NCBI RefSeq assembly: GCF_014467235.1
Contig: NZ_NKHP01000001.1
Coordinates: 158,295-222,294 of the forward strand
From: Xenorhabdus indica
Lineage (GTDB): Bacteria; Pseudomonadota; Gammaproteobacteria; Enterobacterales; Enterobacteriaceae
DNA: 64,000 nucleotides
Reading direction: 5' to 3'
Of the stretch, positions 45,699-56,890 are shown piece by piece. The translations under genes and the position numbers were made by a program. Each line of letters begins with the position of its first letter. The stretch's first letter is position 1. The notes beneath the pieces are model-generated. The model was not told where the DNA came from, made no database searches, and saw only the letters and a list, made by a program, of their open reading frames with translations.

Positions 45699-48404
45699 CT
45701 ATTTCAACATATTACGGATCACATAATGCAATATGCCGCCATTGTAGAAATATGCCAGTTCAGTGTTGGTATCAATACGACAACGAGTATTAATCCGTAT
45801 TTCCTCACCACTGGGATAAGTAATTTTTACCACAATAACCTGTCCGGGTTTGATGTCACTTAATCCGGTGATATCAATACGCTCATCTCCCGTCAGATTA
45901 AGTGTTTTGCGACTGACACCCTGCGGAAACTCTAATGGCAATACCCCCATACCAATCAGGTTAGAACGGTGGATGCGTTCAAAAGATTCTACAATAACTA
46001 CCCTTACTCCCAATAGCCTGGTTCCTTTGGCCGCCCAGTCACGGCTGGAGCCAGAGCCATACTCTTTACCAGCAATAACAGCCAGCGGTTTCTTCTCTTC
46101 CTGATAGCGCATAGCTGCATCATAAATGGCCATCTGAGTTTGTGATGGAATATAACGTGTATATCCACCTTCAATACCGGGTACCATTTCATTGCGGATG
46201 CGAATATTAGCAAAAGTTCCACGCATCATAACTTCATGATTTCCACGCCTTGAACCGTAAGAGTTGAAATCTTTCGGATCCACACCATGTTCCTGTAAAT
46301 ATCTTCCTGCCGGGCTGTCAGCTTTGATATTTCCTGCGGGAGAAATATGATCCGTAGTTACCGAATCCCCCAGAATTGCCAGAATATTAGCCTGATGGAT
46401 ATCCGTCATCGGCTCGGGTTCCGGTGTCATATTATTGAAGAAAGGCGGAAGACGAATATAAGTTGAATCTTGCTGCCAGGAATAAGTGGCTGAACTTTCA
46501 ACCTCTAATGCCTGCCAATCTTCATCACCGTCAAAAACAGCATTATATTCTTTATGGAACAGCTCTGTTCTGACTTTTTCGACTGCCTCAGCCACTTCTC
46601 TGCTATTCGGCCAAATATCTTTCAGATAAACATCATGGCCTTGTCGGTCTTGCCCTATTGGTTCTCTGGTCAGATCCTTCTTCATGTTGCCAGAAAGAGC
46701 ATAAGCAACGACAAGTGGAGGAGAAGCCAGCCAGTTGGTTTTGACCAAAGGATGAATGCGCCCTTCAAAGTTCCGGTTACCGGAAAGTACCGCACCAACG
46801 GTCAGATCAGCCTGTTTAATCGCCGCCTCAATCGGATCTGGCAATGGCCCAGAGTTACCAATACAGGTGGTACAGCCATACCCCACAAGATTAAAACCGA
46901 GCTTTTCAAGATAGGGCATAAACCCTGCCAGTTTCAGATACTCTGTTACGACTTTTGATCCCGGCGCCAATGAAGTTTTAACCCACGGTTGCCGTTGTAA
47001 ACCTTTTTCAACCGCTTTCTTGGCAAGTAAACCTGCGATCATCATGACACTGGGATTCGAGGTGTTTGTACAAGATGTGATGGCCGCAATAACAACAGCA
47101 CCTTCTTGTAATGAAAAAGTCTGGTCATCAAAAGTCACAGGTACAGTTGCATGATCCCCTTGTTTTTTCTGGAGATCCAGATCCATAGCGGATTGGAAAG
47201 CCTTTGGAACAGCGCTCAATGCAACCCTATCCTGAGGTCGTTTTGGCCCGGCCAGACTTGCTTCCACCGTAGACATATCTAACTCCAGACTACTGGTGAA
47301 GACAGGTTCATCACCTGCATTGCGCCATAACCCCTGCTGTTTGCAATAGGCTTCAACCAGTGCAATTTCATCTTCACTGCGTCCGGTTAATTGCATGTAA
47401 TCTAACGTAATTTCATCAACAGGGAAAAAACCACAGGTCGCACCATATTCCGGTGACATGTTGGCAATAGTTGCTCTGTCTGCCAATGGCAAATCAGCCA
47501 GACCATCGCCATAGAATTCTACAAACTTACCGACCACACCATGCTTACGTAGCATTTGTGTTACAGTCAGAACCAGATCCGTCGCAGTAATACCTTCACG
47601 TAGCTTACCTGTCAGTCTGAAACCAACCACATCAGGTATCAACATGGAAATAGGTTGCCCTAACATCGCAGCTTCGGCCTCAATTCCGCCAACACCCCAA
47701 CCGAGCACACCAAGCCCGTTAATCATCGTGGTATGAGAATCTGTGCCAACCAATGTATCGGGATAGACAAAATCTTTTCCATTATGATTTTCATACCAAA
47801 CTGCCTTACCCAAATACTCAAGATTAACCTGATGGCAGATCCCCGTTCCGGGCGGTACAACGCGGAAACGATTGAACGCTTTTTGCCCCCAACGCAAAAA
47901 TAAATAGCGTTCATAGTTACGTTCCATTTCGATCTTAACATTCTCTGTAAATGCTTGTTCAGTGCCAAATTTATCCACCATAACGGAATGGTCAATCACC
48001 AGATCAACGGGAGATAATGGATTCACTTGTTCAACATTTCCACCAAGCCGTAAAACAGCTTCTCTCATCGCTGCAAGATCGACTACAGCAGGAACTCCGG
48101 TAAAATCCTGCATCAATACACGGGCCGGACGATAAGCAATCTCCCGCTCTGCATGGCCGCTTTGTTGCCATGCCACCAGCGCTTTCAGATCATCTTCAAC
48201 AACAGAATCACCATCAATGTTACGCAGGAGGTTTTCAAGCAGGACTTTCAGAGATTTCGGAAGACGGGATATTTCACCTAATTGCCCGGATAACAAAGAC
48301 AAACTGTAATAATGGTAAGTTTTACTGCCAAGGAATTTACTGTTAATGGATTTACTATTAATGGAAAGTGTTGAGGCACAGTCCGTTTTCAACTTAAACG
48401 ACAT
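45699..48404 (-). CDS. acnA: Aconitate hydratase A
   Basis: 901 residues from ATG 48404, which has a strong GGAGGAG Shine-Dalgarno; a longer frame from 48449 is rejected for that reason. TCA-cycle aconitase, also an iron-responsive RNA-binding protein in E. coli. Iron-sulfur ligands appear in AAITSCTNTSNPS and YGCTTCIGNSGP; substrate-binding regions include KEYGSGSSRDWAAKG and VGTDSHTTMING. About ten residues longer than E. coli AcnA (891) because of a short N-terminal insertion with a NSKSINSK repeat. Synteny with ribA and cysB is conserved, although an insert now separates it from cysB. Confidence 0.97.
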   Translation of the reverse strand: MSFKLKTDCASTLSINSKSINSKFLGSKTYHYYSLSLLSGQLGEISRLPKSLKVLLENLLRNIDGDSVVEDDLKALVAWQQSGHAEREIAYRPARVLMQDFTGVPAVVDLAAMREAVLRLGGNVEQVNPLSPVDLVIDHSVMVDKFGTEQAFTENVKIEMERNYERYLFLRWGQKAFNRFRVVPPGTGICHQVNLEYLGKAVWYENHNGKDFVYPDTLVGTDSHTTMINGLGVLGWGVGGIEAEAAMLGQPISMLIPDVVGFRLTGKLREGITATDLVLTVTQMLRKHGVVGKFVEFYGDGLADLPLADRATIANMSPEYGATCGFFPVDEITLDYMQLTGRSEDEIALVEAYCKQQGLWRNAGDEPVFTSSLELDMSTVEASLAGPKRPQDRVALSAVPKAFQSAMDLDLQKKQGDHATVPVTFDDQTFSLQEGAVVIAAITSCTNTSNPSVMMIAGLLAKKAVEKGLQRQPWVKTSLAPGSKVVTEYLKLAGFMPYLEKLGFNLVGYGCTTCIGNSGPLPDPIEAAIKQADLTVGAVLSGNRNFEGRIHPLVKTNWLASPPLVVAYALSGNMKKDLTREPIGQDRQGHDVYLKDIWPNSREVAEAVEKVRTELFHKEYNAVFDGDEDWQALEVESSATYSWQQDSTYIRLPPFFNNMTPEPEPMTDIHQANILAILGDSVTTDHISPAGNIKADSPAGRYLQEHGVDPKDFNSYGSRRGNHEVMMRGTFANIRIRNEMVPGIEGGYTRYIPSQTQMAIYDAAMRYQEEKKPLAVIAGKEYGSGSSRDWAAKGTRLLGVRVVIVESFERIHRSNLIGMGVLPLEFPQGVSRKTLNLTGDERIDITGLSDIKPGQVIVVKITYPSGEEIRINTRCRIDTNTELAYFYNGGILHYVIRNMLK

Positions 48405-48640
48405 AACTCCTCCATTCTTATATTTATGATCAGTTACACCATTAAACATAACATATTCGTGAATAATTGTGGTTCAGCTATCACACATTTCATTAACACT
48501 CTGTAAATCCTCATTTATTGATAAATTTTAGTGATGACAGCCACAAAATGGATGTGTTTTATTGATGAGCAGAACCGATATTTAGTGCCCTGAATATTTT
48601 CTACAAATAATTACTGCTTATTAATGATTAGAGGTGAATT

Positions 48641-49456
48641 ATGGATAAAGAAATTATCACAAAACGTGAAGAATATTTAGATCAGATAAAACAGGCCGAG
48701 CGATTTTTCTTTTATGATATTGAAGACCATTTCACCTTATCTGATCATCGATTCAGTGATACTGATGGCCTTGTTCAGTTTGTCATGACTTCACAACTCA
48801 GTGATAAATCTGCTGTTATGAAAAAACTGGATGAAATAAAGAAAATCCAGATAACACTTTCTTCCATTGCTACTGATTATATCATCAAATATTCCAATAC
48901 TCGTGGACGACAATACAGAACAGATGTGCAATTTTGGAGTGAAGTTATGGGCAAACTACCATTAGTGAGTATCCGAAATATTGAAGAACAGACATACCAA
49001 CATGTTATGAAAGGCTTCTCTATTGCAACAAATTTACTACAACTCATTATGGATATTGTTGTGAATACACAATCCCCAAGTATGAAAAGCTTCTCTCAAT
49101 TCCTGCAAAAACAAGGAGATGCGATCAGACTTGGATTGAAAAAAAATAGCGACCATTATTCCACTCTCACATTAGCAAGTGTTATTGAAGCTGTTGGGAA
49201 TGAAGAGCAAGTGATGTATATTCCCAAAATGAAACTCTATAAACTGGATTTTGATAGAAATAATTCAGAGATCACATCAAATTGTGCTTCTAATGAAACT
49301 ATTAATGTTGAATTTATCTATTCTTCCTGCGTATCATTATTTGATTATCAAGCATTAGAAGATCCTGAAATTAAAACAGCCTTTGAACGATTTATCCTTA
49401 AAAATAAACAGTCATCAATAGAAAGATCAGATAACTTTTTTAATGGAGAATTTTAA
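48641..49456 (+). CDS. Uncharacterised protein, possibly Evf-like
   Basis: 271 residues, ATG with AGAGG upstream. No signal peptide; mostly helical, soluble-looking. Conspicuous segments are SQLSDKSAVMKKLDEI, GRQYRTDVQFWSEVM, IEEQTYQHVMKGFSIATNLL and SFSQFLQKQGDAIRLG. Two cysteines only, at 215 and 230. Size, helical character and a Cys near 209-215 recall the Erwinia virulence factor Evf, which is palmitoylated at Cys209, but this is from memory and unaligned. First gene of a three-gene plus-strand insert between acnA and cysB. AT-rich. Confidence 0.75.
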   Translation: MDKEIITKREEYLDQIKQAERFFFYDIEDHFTLSDHRFSDTDGLVQFVMTSQLSDKSAVMKKLDEIKKIQITLSSIATDYIIKYSNTRGRQYRTDVQFWSEVMGKLPLVSIRNIEEQTYQHVMKGFSIATNLLQLIMDIVVNTQSPSMKSFSQFLQKQGDAIRLGLKKNSDHYSTLTLASVIEAVGNEEQVMYIPKMKLYKLDFDRNNSEITSNCASNETINVEFIYSSCVSLFDYQALEDPEIKTAFERFILKNKQSSIERSDNFFNGEF

Positions 49457-49550
49457 ATTCAGCTTGAATACATAAACCACGCAATTACTGTACCAATTTT
49501 TCACAGCTATTCTTAAACCGCTTGAACAAATCTATATCGGAGCCACAAGC

Positions 49551-50168
49551 ATGTATACACCTGATAAAATGAAGATGAAAAATCAAGAAGATATCACTAA
49601 ATTTATTTCTACTTATAGTTTTGGGTTATTAGTTTCTCCCTCTTTAACCGGAACACATCTTCCATTTGTATTTAATCCTCATGAAGGAGAAAATGGTGTT
49701 TTATACGGTCATATTGCTAAAGCTAACCCGCATTGGAAAGAGTTGGAAAATCAGAACGTTTTAGTTGTTTTTACTGGCCCACACGCTTATATATCTCCTA
49801 CGTGGTATGAATCCATTCATGCCGTTCCAACCTGGAATTACACGGCAGTTCATTGTTACGGTGTCACAAAATTTTTAAACTATGAAGAAACCAAATTGGC
49901 TTTAGAAGAATTAGTCAACAAATATGAGCCTGGGTTGATGAAAAATACCGAATTAATGCCAGAAGAGTACCTTAGTAAACAACAACAGGCTATTATCGGA
50001 TTCAAAATCATCATTAATGAAATACACGCTAAAGAGAAATTAGGACAGCATAAAAATCCAGGCGATCAAAAAGGTGTTTTTACTGCCTTGCAAGCAAGTA
50101 AAACAGAAGATAACAAAAAACTCGCTAATTATATGAAAGTACGTTGTATCGGCACAGGAGAGTCATAA
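49551..50168 (+). CDS. PaiB-type FMN-binding protein / putative regulator
   Basis: 205 residues, ATG with CGGAG upstream. Matches the PaiB family (FMN-binding split barrel): GLLVSPSLTGTHLPF near residue 29, GHIAKANPHWKEL, YISPTWYE, VPTWNYTAVHCYG near 91, and IIGFKIIINEIHAKEKLGQH. Family members were first described as transcriptional regulators of protease and sporulation genes in Bacillus, but many are only known as flavin-binding proteins. It lies 94 bases after the Evf-like gene and may be co-transcribed. Confidence 0.88.
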   Translation: MYTPDKMKMKNQEDITKFISTYSFGLLVSPSLTGTHLPFVFNPHEGENGVLYGHIAKANPHWKELENQNVLVVFTGPHAYISPTWYESIHAVPTWNYTAVHCYGVTKFLNYEETKLALEELVNKYEPGLMKNTELMPEEYLSKQQQAIIGFKIIINEIHAKEKLGQHKNPGDQKGVFTALQASKTEDNKKLANYMKVRCIGTGES

Positions 50169-50373
50169 ACCACTTTTCGTATCATTTTGAATAAATTAAA
50201 TTATTATTACCTATTAGAAAATATCTCTCCATAATAATATTTCAGAATGAGAAAAACATGTCAGATGACACTAAACAACAAGTATACATTAGCATAATTT
50301 GCTTGTTATTTGGTGATAATAGTTGGATAACTATTTATCATAGTAATTGTCTTTAATTTTTGTGGAGAGATAT

Positions 50374-51072
50374 ATGATTTATTTGGCCAAATATTTCGAG
50401 CAGTTACGTAAGAACCGACTTATTAAGGAATATACAAGAAGCTCCGATGGAATAACATCATTACGTATAATATATAATGATTTCAGTCAATTACGTATCC
50501 CCAAAGAACCACAAATATCAGATGACATGATACATAGCCTATTGGCAAGTATGGGGTTCACACAAGATATTCCTGGAAGGTATATCTTGTGGAGTGGTCA
50601 TACCTACAATATAAATCTAAGTACATACATGTTTTCTATTGTACCTCATCTATCATATTGCTCTGATAAACATGAAGCATTAGAAAAATTTAAATCTTCA
50701 TACAACATTTTTCTTTTCTCACAATCACAACCCTCTTCCTCGTCCGCGCCTATTCCATCACAAGAATATTATGAACACTACACAAGTGGAGATATTCCAG
50801 GGCCATCGAACTTACAACAACCACTCACACAGCCAAGAACCAGAAATCTCCACAGAAGAGGTTTGCAGCCTCCATTTAGTACAGTACCTGGACGTAATCC
50901 TCCTCCTTATGAAGCCCCCCCCTCCTATTCAGCACCTTCCTATGAAGCACCAAGCTATGATGCTCCTCCCAGCTATGATTCACTCGGCTTTGGACAAGCT
51001 TCATCAGCACCTTCACAAGCAGGAAACAGAAGTTCCAGAGGAGCTAAACATCGCAGAGGGCACAGAAAATAA
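50374..51072 (+). CDS. Uncharacterised protein with PPxY motifs and basic tail
   Basis: 232 residues from ATG 50374 with GGAGAG upstream; a TTG nine codons earlier overlaps the Shine-Dalgarno and is rejected. The N-terminal half (1-115) is a compact-looking domain of no family I recognise. From about 118 the protein is low-complexity, rich in Pro, Ser and Tyr. It carries PPPY (176-179), PPSY (182-185) and PPSY (198-201) with interspersed APSYEAPSYDAP, then a basic tail RSSRGAKHRRGHRK. PPxY is the ligand of eukaryotic WW domains; in an insect pathogen this could indicate an effector acting in host cells, though no secretion signal is visible. Third gene of the acnA-cysB insert; convergent with cysB. 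Confidence 0.8.
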   Translation: MIYLAKYFEQLRKNRLIKEYTRSSDGITSLRIIYNDFSQLRIPKEPQISDDMIHSLLASMGFTQDIPGRYILWSGHTYNINLSTYMFSIVPHLSYCSDKHEALEKFKSSYNIFLFSQSQPSSSSAPIPSQEYYEHYTSGDIPGPSNLQQPLTQPRTRNLHRRGLQPPFSTVPGRNPPPYEAPPSYSAPSYEAPSYDAPPSYDSLGFGQASSAPSQAGNRSSRGAKHRRGHRK

Positions 51073-51102
51073 AGACACTATTCACGAATCACAAACGACA
51101 AA

Positions 51103-51138
51103 AACCGAGGAAAATAACTCTTGCTATTTTCCTCGGTT
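51103..51138. terminator. Bidirectional terminator between the PPxY gene and cysB
   Basis: A perfect 14-bp stem AACCGAGGAAAATA / TATTTTCCTCGGTT with an 8-base loop, 30 bases after one stop and 15 before the other. A run of A precedes it and a T-rich stretch follows. Confidence 0.8.
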
Positions 51139-51153
51139 CTTATTAGTTCTTTT

Positions 51154-52149
<996 letters not shown>

Positions 52150-52353
52150 TCATTATGTACGAATGTTTTTGTAGTTTAAATCAGCTCTATATTGCTAATA
52201 GTTATTCACTTATAACCATATGGAATATATTCTTATAGGCATATAACTACTATAACACTTGCTGTATATATATATAACAAATAATTAGGGTCAATAACGA
52301 TTATTGAGCACATGTTGCTGAAATATTATGCTTTTATTCTAGATAAAAACAAA

Positions 52354-52380
52354 AAAAGCCAGTCCCAAAAACTGGCTTTT
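52354..52380 (-). terminator. Terminator of topA
   Basis: Stem AAAAGCCAGT / ACTGGCTTTT with a 7-base loop; read on the minus strand it is followed by a T run. It lies about 90 bases past the topA stop. The remaining 341-base gap between cysB and topA (52129-52469) shows only AT-rich DNA that must hold the cysB promoter. Confidence 0.8.
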
Positions 52381-52469
52381 CAGAAATAAAAATTATACTT
52401 TAAGTAAAAAAAGAAATATCTATCTGATTATATTTCAATGCGCTGACTGAAAATCCAGCATCAGAATCA

Positions 52470-55067
52470 TTATTTCTCTTTAACTACCCAGGCACCATCA
52501 ACAAAAAATGCTGTCCATCCGGTCGCTTTACCATTCTTCTCTGAGGAAACATATTGTTGTTTCGTCTTACGGCTAAAACGTACAATAGTCTTATTGCCTT
52601 CAGGATCTGCCACAGGTGCTTCCGCCAGATAACGCAGTTTCTCCGGCAGACGCTCTTTAAACCGCACAAGCTCTTCAACTAAAGGAGCACGTGTTTCACG
52701 TGATTTCGGGAATGTGCTGGCAGCTAAAAATACACCAGCAGCACCGTCACGCAGGACAAAATAGGCATCAGATTTTTCACATGGCAATTCAGGTAAATAA
52801 ACGGGATCTTCTTTCGGTGGTGCAACTTCCCCGTTACGAAGGATTTTACGGGTATTTTTACACTCTTCGTTTGTACATCCCATATATTTACCGAAACGAC
52901 CCATTTTCAGGTGCATTTCTGAACCACATTTATCACATTCGACAATAGGCCCATCATAACCTTTGATACGGAATTCGCCGTTTTCTACTTCATAACCATC
53001 ACACGCAGGGTTATTACCACAAACATGTAATTTACGCTGAATATCAATTAGATAGCTATCCATCGCCGTCCCACATTTGCTACAACGACGACGGGCACGC
53101 AGCGCATTAGTTTCCGCATCATCCCCTTCAAGGATGTTCAGTATTTCATTTTCCGGGATCAAGTTAATGGTTTGTTTGCAACGCTCTTTTGGAGACAGTG
53201 CATAACCTGAACAACCAAGAAATACGCCTGTAGTGGCCGTGCGGATACCCATTGGGCGGCTACAAGTCGGACATTCAATAGAGGTGATAACCATTGGATT
53301 CGGGCGCATTCCGCCCTCTTCTGGGTCTTTGCTGGCAACGTCCAATTGCAAACTAAAATTGATGAAAAACTCATCCAGCACCCCTTTCCAGTCCGCTTGA
53401 TCATTCGCAACGTGGTCAAGCTGATCTTCCATTCTTGCTGTAAAATCATAGCTCATCAATTCGTTGAAATTCTCTTCCAAACGATCATTGACAATTTCAC
53501 CCATTTTTTCCGCATAGAAGCGGCGGTTTTCAACCCGCACATAACCACGATCCTGGATAGTGGAAATAATTGATGCATAAGTTGATGGGCGGCCAATACC
53601 ACGTTTTTCTAACTCTTTGACCAGAGAGGCCTCACTGAAACGCGCGGGTGGTTTAGTGAAGTGCTGACTTGGCAGCAACTTTTGTAAATCAAGATCAGTG
53701 CCTGCTTCCACAACAGGCAATGTACGATCATCGTCCCCTTTACGTAAAACTGGCATGACTTTTGTCCAGCCGTCAAAACGCAAAGTGCGGCCTTTAGCCC
53801 GCAATTCAAAATCACCGGCCTGAACGGTCAGCGTAGTCGAATCGTATTTCGCAGGTGTCATCTGACAGGCAATAAACTGACGCCAAATAAGCTGATACAA
53901 TTTCTGAGCATCAGCTTCCATGTCTTTCAGTGCTTCAGCCATGACATCAACATTGGAAGGCCGGATAGCTTCATGAGCTTCTTGCGAATTCTCTTTGCTG
54001 CTATAGACATTAGCCTCTTTAGGCAGGTACTTGTCACCGAAGTTGTCACGAATGTAACCGCGAACCATACTCAAAGCATCCTGACTTAAATTAGTTGAGT
54101 CAGTACGCATATAAGTAATGTGACCTGCTTCATATAATTTTTGCGCCATTGTCATGGTCTTCTTAACACCAAAACTTAGTCTGGTGCTGGCAGCCTGCTG
54201 CAAGGTAGAAGTAATAAATGGCGCACTCGGTTTACTTGAAGTTGGGCGGTCTTCGCGATCGATGACTTTATATCTGGCTTTTTCAAGCAGAGACACCGCA
54301 GCTTGTGCCTGCTCCGCATTAACTGGCTTGAATGGTTTCCCCTCTTTATGGGTAACTTCCATATGGAGCTCAACGTCTCCTTTAGCCATTAAATCCGCAT
54401 ATATCTGCCAGTATTCCTCAGGAACAAAGGCTTTGATTTCACGTTCCCGTTCAACAACAAGCCGGACCGCTACGGATTGAACCCGCCCGGCAGACAATCC
54501 TCTGGCAACTTTTTTCCATAGTAGCGGTGAAACCATATAACCAACTACACGATCCATAAAACGACGTGCCTGTTGGGCGTTAACACGATCAAGATTCAAC
54601 TCACCCGGTTTATCAAAAGCCTGCGTGATGGCATTCTTTGTAATCTCATTAAATACAACGCGGCTGAAACGCGTGTCATCTCCACCGATCACTTCCCGCA
54701 AGTGCCATGCAATAGCTTCTCCTTCGCGGTCAAGGTCCGTTGCAAGATAGATATGCGCGGCTTTTTCAGCCAGCGTTTTCAGCTCTGCCACCACTTTCTC
54801 TTTGCCGGGCAAAATTTGATAATTCGCTACCCAACCATGATAGGGATCGACTCCCATTCGGCTAACCAGTGCTGTTTTCTCATCTTTTTTGGTTTTCTTT
54901 TTATTCTTATCGGTAGATGAGTTCGAACTCTTTTGACTTGCCGCACCACTGGTCGGCAAATCACGGATATGGCCTACACTGGATTTCACAACGTAGTCAT
55001 TCCCCAGATATTTATTGATTGTTTTGGCTTTTGCCGGGGACTCCACTATAACAAGAGCTTTACCCAT
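52470..55067 (-). CDS. topA: DNA topoisomerase I
   Basis: 865 residues, identical in length to E. coli TopA; relaxes negative supercoils (type IA). N-terminal Toprim domain ([18 protein letters not shown], and the acidic TDLDREGEA), active-site Tyr in [12 protein letters not shown] (near 319), and C-terminal zinc-binding repeats (CPTCSRP...[10 protein letters not shown]...[10 protein letters not shown]...C). An Asn/Ser/Lys-rich loop ([20 protein letters not shown]) near residue 45 is longer than usual. Downstream of sohB and upstream of cysB, as in E. coli. Confidence 0.98.
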   Translation of the reverse strand: MGKALVIVESPAKAKTINKYLGNDYVVKSSVGHIRDLPTSGAASQKSSNSSTDKNKKKTKKDEKTALVSRMGVDPYHGWVANYQILPGKEKVVAELKTLAEKAAHIYLATDLDREGEAIAWHLREVIGGDDTRFSRVVFNEITKNAITQAFDKPGELNLDRVNAQQARRFMDRVVGYMVSPLLWKKVARGLSAGRVQSVAVRLVVEREREIKAFVPEEYWQIYADLMAKGDVELHMEVTHKEGKPFKPVNAEQAQAAVSLLEKARYKVIDREDRPTSSKPSAPFITSTLQQAASTRLSFGVKKTMTMAQKLYEAGHITYMRTDSTNLSQDALSMVRGYIRDNFGDKYLPKEANVYSSKENSQEAHEAIRPSNVDVMAEALKDMEADAQKLYQLIWRQFIACQMTPAKYDSTTLTVQAGDFELRAKGRTLRFDGWTKVMPVLRKGDDDRTLPVVEAGTDLDLQKLLPSQHFTKPPARFSEASLVKELEKRGIGRPSTYASIISTIQDRGYVRVENRRFYAEKMGEIVNDRLEENFNELMSYDFTARMEDQLDHVANDQADWKGVLDEFFINFSLQLDVASKDPEEGGMRPNPMVITSIECPTCSRPMGIRTATTGVFLGCSGYALSPKERCKQTINLIPENEILNILEGDDAETNALRARRRCSKCGTAMDSYLIDIQRKLHVCGNNPACDGYEVENGEFRIKGYDGPIVECDKCGSEMHLKMGRFGKYMGCTNEECKNTRKILRNGEVAPPKEDPVYLPELPCEKSDAYFVLRDGAAGVFLAASTFPKSRETRAPLVEELVRFKERLPEKLRYLAEAPVADPEGNKTIVRFSRKTKQQYVSSEKNGKATGWTAFFVDGAWVVKEK

Positions 55068-55548
55068 AGTTACCTTTACCTAATTATCTTCTTTTCAGAT
55101 GGCGAAAATTACGGAGTTATATTGCGTTGCGGTATATAAAATAGATCTCTTTTTATATTGCGATAGATTCGCAAGATATCAACTAATTTTTATCTTTGGC
55201 TTTAATTTTATTGCCAAACCCCTTGAAATATATGAGGTATTTTATACACAAACGCATATCATACAATGGTATGGTTTCACCGTTGTAAACAAAATCTTCC
55301 ATCCGCATGACGAAAAGCCCACACTCTACCTGATAAAAAACGATGCGCAACAACTTATTTTTTTGAGAAGCACAATAGATGCAAACTGAAACAATCCCGG
55401 CTAATTAAGTGTGGTACAAAAAAGTCTTGCACTGATTTTATGAAAAATAATGCGGATAATAGAAGCATAAGCCATCATATTATCCGCCATATCTGCTGGC
55501 GCTTACTGCGCGTTTTTACTGTTCTAATTTTTTACTGTCAATTCACTG
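55068..55548. other. topA-sohB intergenic region; yciN absent
   Basis: 481 bases. E. coli has the small gene yciN here; I find no matching frame. An inverted pair GCGGATAAT (55452-55460) / ATTATCCGC (55479-55487) with an 18-base loop could be an operator or an attenuated hairpin. The topA promoter must lie in the left part. Confidence 0.5.
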
Positions 55549-56595
55549 TCAAAGCAGCGGTTTTTGGCCTCTTTGCCACCAGCGCATAAACAATTTATCA
55601 ACATTCTCCATTGCACTTCCCATGAAACGCTCGACTACTCGTTTACGACGAGAGTAATTGACACCAATAACTTCATAGTGTTCAATTTGTGCAATCAGAA
55701 AATCATCACTGACACCGATTTCATCAATCAAACTATGCTCTTTTGCCTGTGTACCATACCAATATTCACCAGTTGCCACTTTTTCTACATCCAGAGCAGG
55801 ACGATGTTGCTGAATAAATGATTTAAATAACTTATGAGTTTCATTCAGATCTTCTTGAAATTTCTGCCGTCCTTGCTCTGTATTTTCACCTAATAGAGTC
55901 AGAGTACGCTTGTACTCCCCGGCAGTATGAAGTTCGATGTCAATATCATTTTTCTTGAGCAATCGATGGATATTTGGCAACTGTGCCACTACGCCAATTG
56001 AACCGATGATAGCAAAAGGTGCGGCAATTATGCGATCAGCCACACAAGCCATCATATAACCACCACTTGCTGCGACCTTATCTACAGAGATCGTCAGACG
56101 TATACCTTTTTGTTTTAGGCGAGCTAACTGAGATGCGGCAAGCCCATAACCATGCACCATTCCTCCAGGGCTTTCCAAACGCAGAAGAACTTCATCTTTG
56201 CTGTCAGCCACAGCCAGGATAGCACTAATCTCTTCACGCAGAGAATCCACCTCATGCGCATCCATACTGCCTTTGAAATCAACAACATAAAGGCTAGGTT
56301 TCAGTGAACCTTTCTGACCAGCTTTAGCAGCGGCCTTTTTCTGTTTAGCCTCCTCTTTCTGCTGTTTTTTCAACTCCTTCTGCCAGATTTTTTGTTCTGC
56401 TTCACTCATTCGAGCCTGCTGCATCTGACGCTGCTTTTCCTTATATGACTCACCAAGATTGGTCAGCCGTAATTCTCCTTTTTGCATCGTCTTACGCACA
56501 CTGACTCCAATACAAAATACTGCCAAAATGACGACTGCCAAGACTATAGTCACTACTTTGGCCAAGAACAGTCCGTATAGAGAAAAATACTCCAC
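55549..56595 (-). CDS. sohB: SohB, S49-family inner-membrane peptidase
   Basis: 348 residues from GTG 56595, which aligns with the E. coli start and follows AAAGGTGG; an ATG at 56613 would add six residues. Signal-anchor (LYGLFLAKVVTIVLAVVILA), a basic coiled-coil linker, then the serine peptidase domain with LRLESPGGMVHGYGLAASQL, the nucleophile Ser in DKVAASGGYMMACVAD, and FAIIGSIGVVAQ. A periplasm-facing signal-peptide-peptidase-like protease; high dosage of E. coli sohB suppresses degP loss. Divergent from yciK. Confidence 0.95.
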   Translation of the reverse strand: MEYFSLYGLFLAKVVTIVLAVVILAVFCIGVSVRKTMQKGELRLTNLGESYKEKQRQMQQARMSEAEQKIWQKELKKQQKEEAKQKKAAAKAGQKGSLKPSLYVVDFKGSMDAHEVDSLREEISAILAVADSKDEVLLRLESPGGMVHGYGLAASQLARLKQKGIRLTISVDKVAASGGYMMACVADRIIAAPFAIIGSIGVVAQLPNIHRLLKKNDIDIELHTAGEYKRTLTLLGENTEQGRQKFQEDLNETHKLFKSFIQQHRPALDVEKVATGEYWYGTQAKEHSLIDEIGVSDDFLIAQIEHYEVIGVNYSRRKRVVERFMGSAMENVDKLFMRWWQRGQKPLL

Positions 56596-56890
56596 AGATC
56601 CACCTTTCTTCATTATTTATGATGAACAATACGCTTCATTTTAACTAAAAACCTGAGATAGCGCTCTAACAGTTTACTTTTCTCGATTTCATCAAAGCTA
56701 TTTTTCATCAAAGCTATTCGTTCTATCAAAGTTATTCCATCAAAACCATTCATTAGTATCGCTCATAAAAGCACATACAGATAAAAGGCATACAGTCTTT
56801 TGTCAATTTGACGGGAGCATTAAGTTTTGTTGTGATGACAAATTGTTTATGTCACTTTCAGATTTAAAACAGTTTATGGAAAATAGTCAG

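Noticed and set aside
55099..55389. 96-codon plus-strand frame between topA and sohB
   Set aside because: Begins within the AT-rich topA leader, lacks a clear start signal and has no recognisable motif; it does not resemble yciN.
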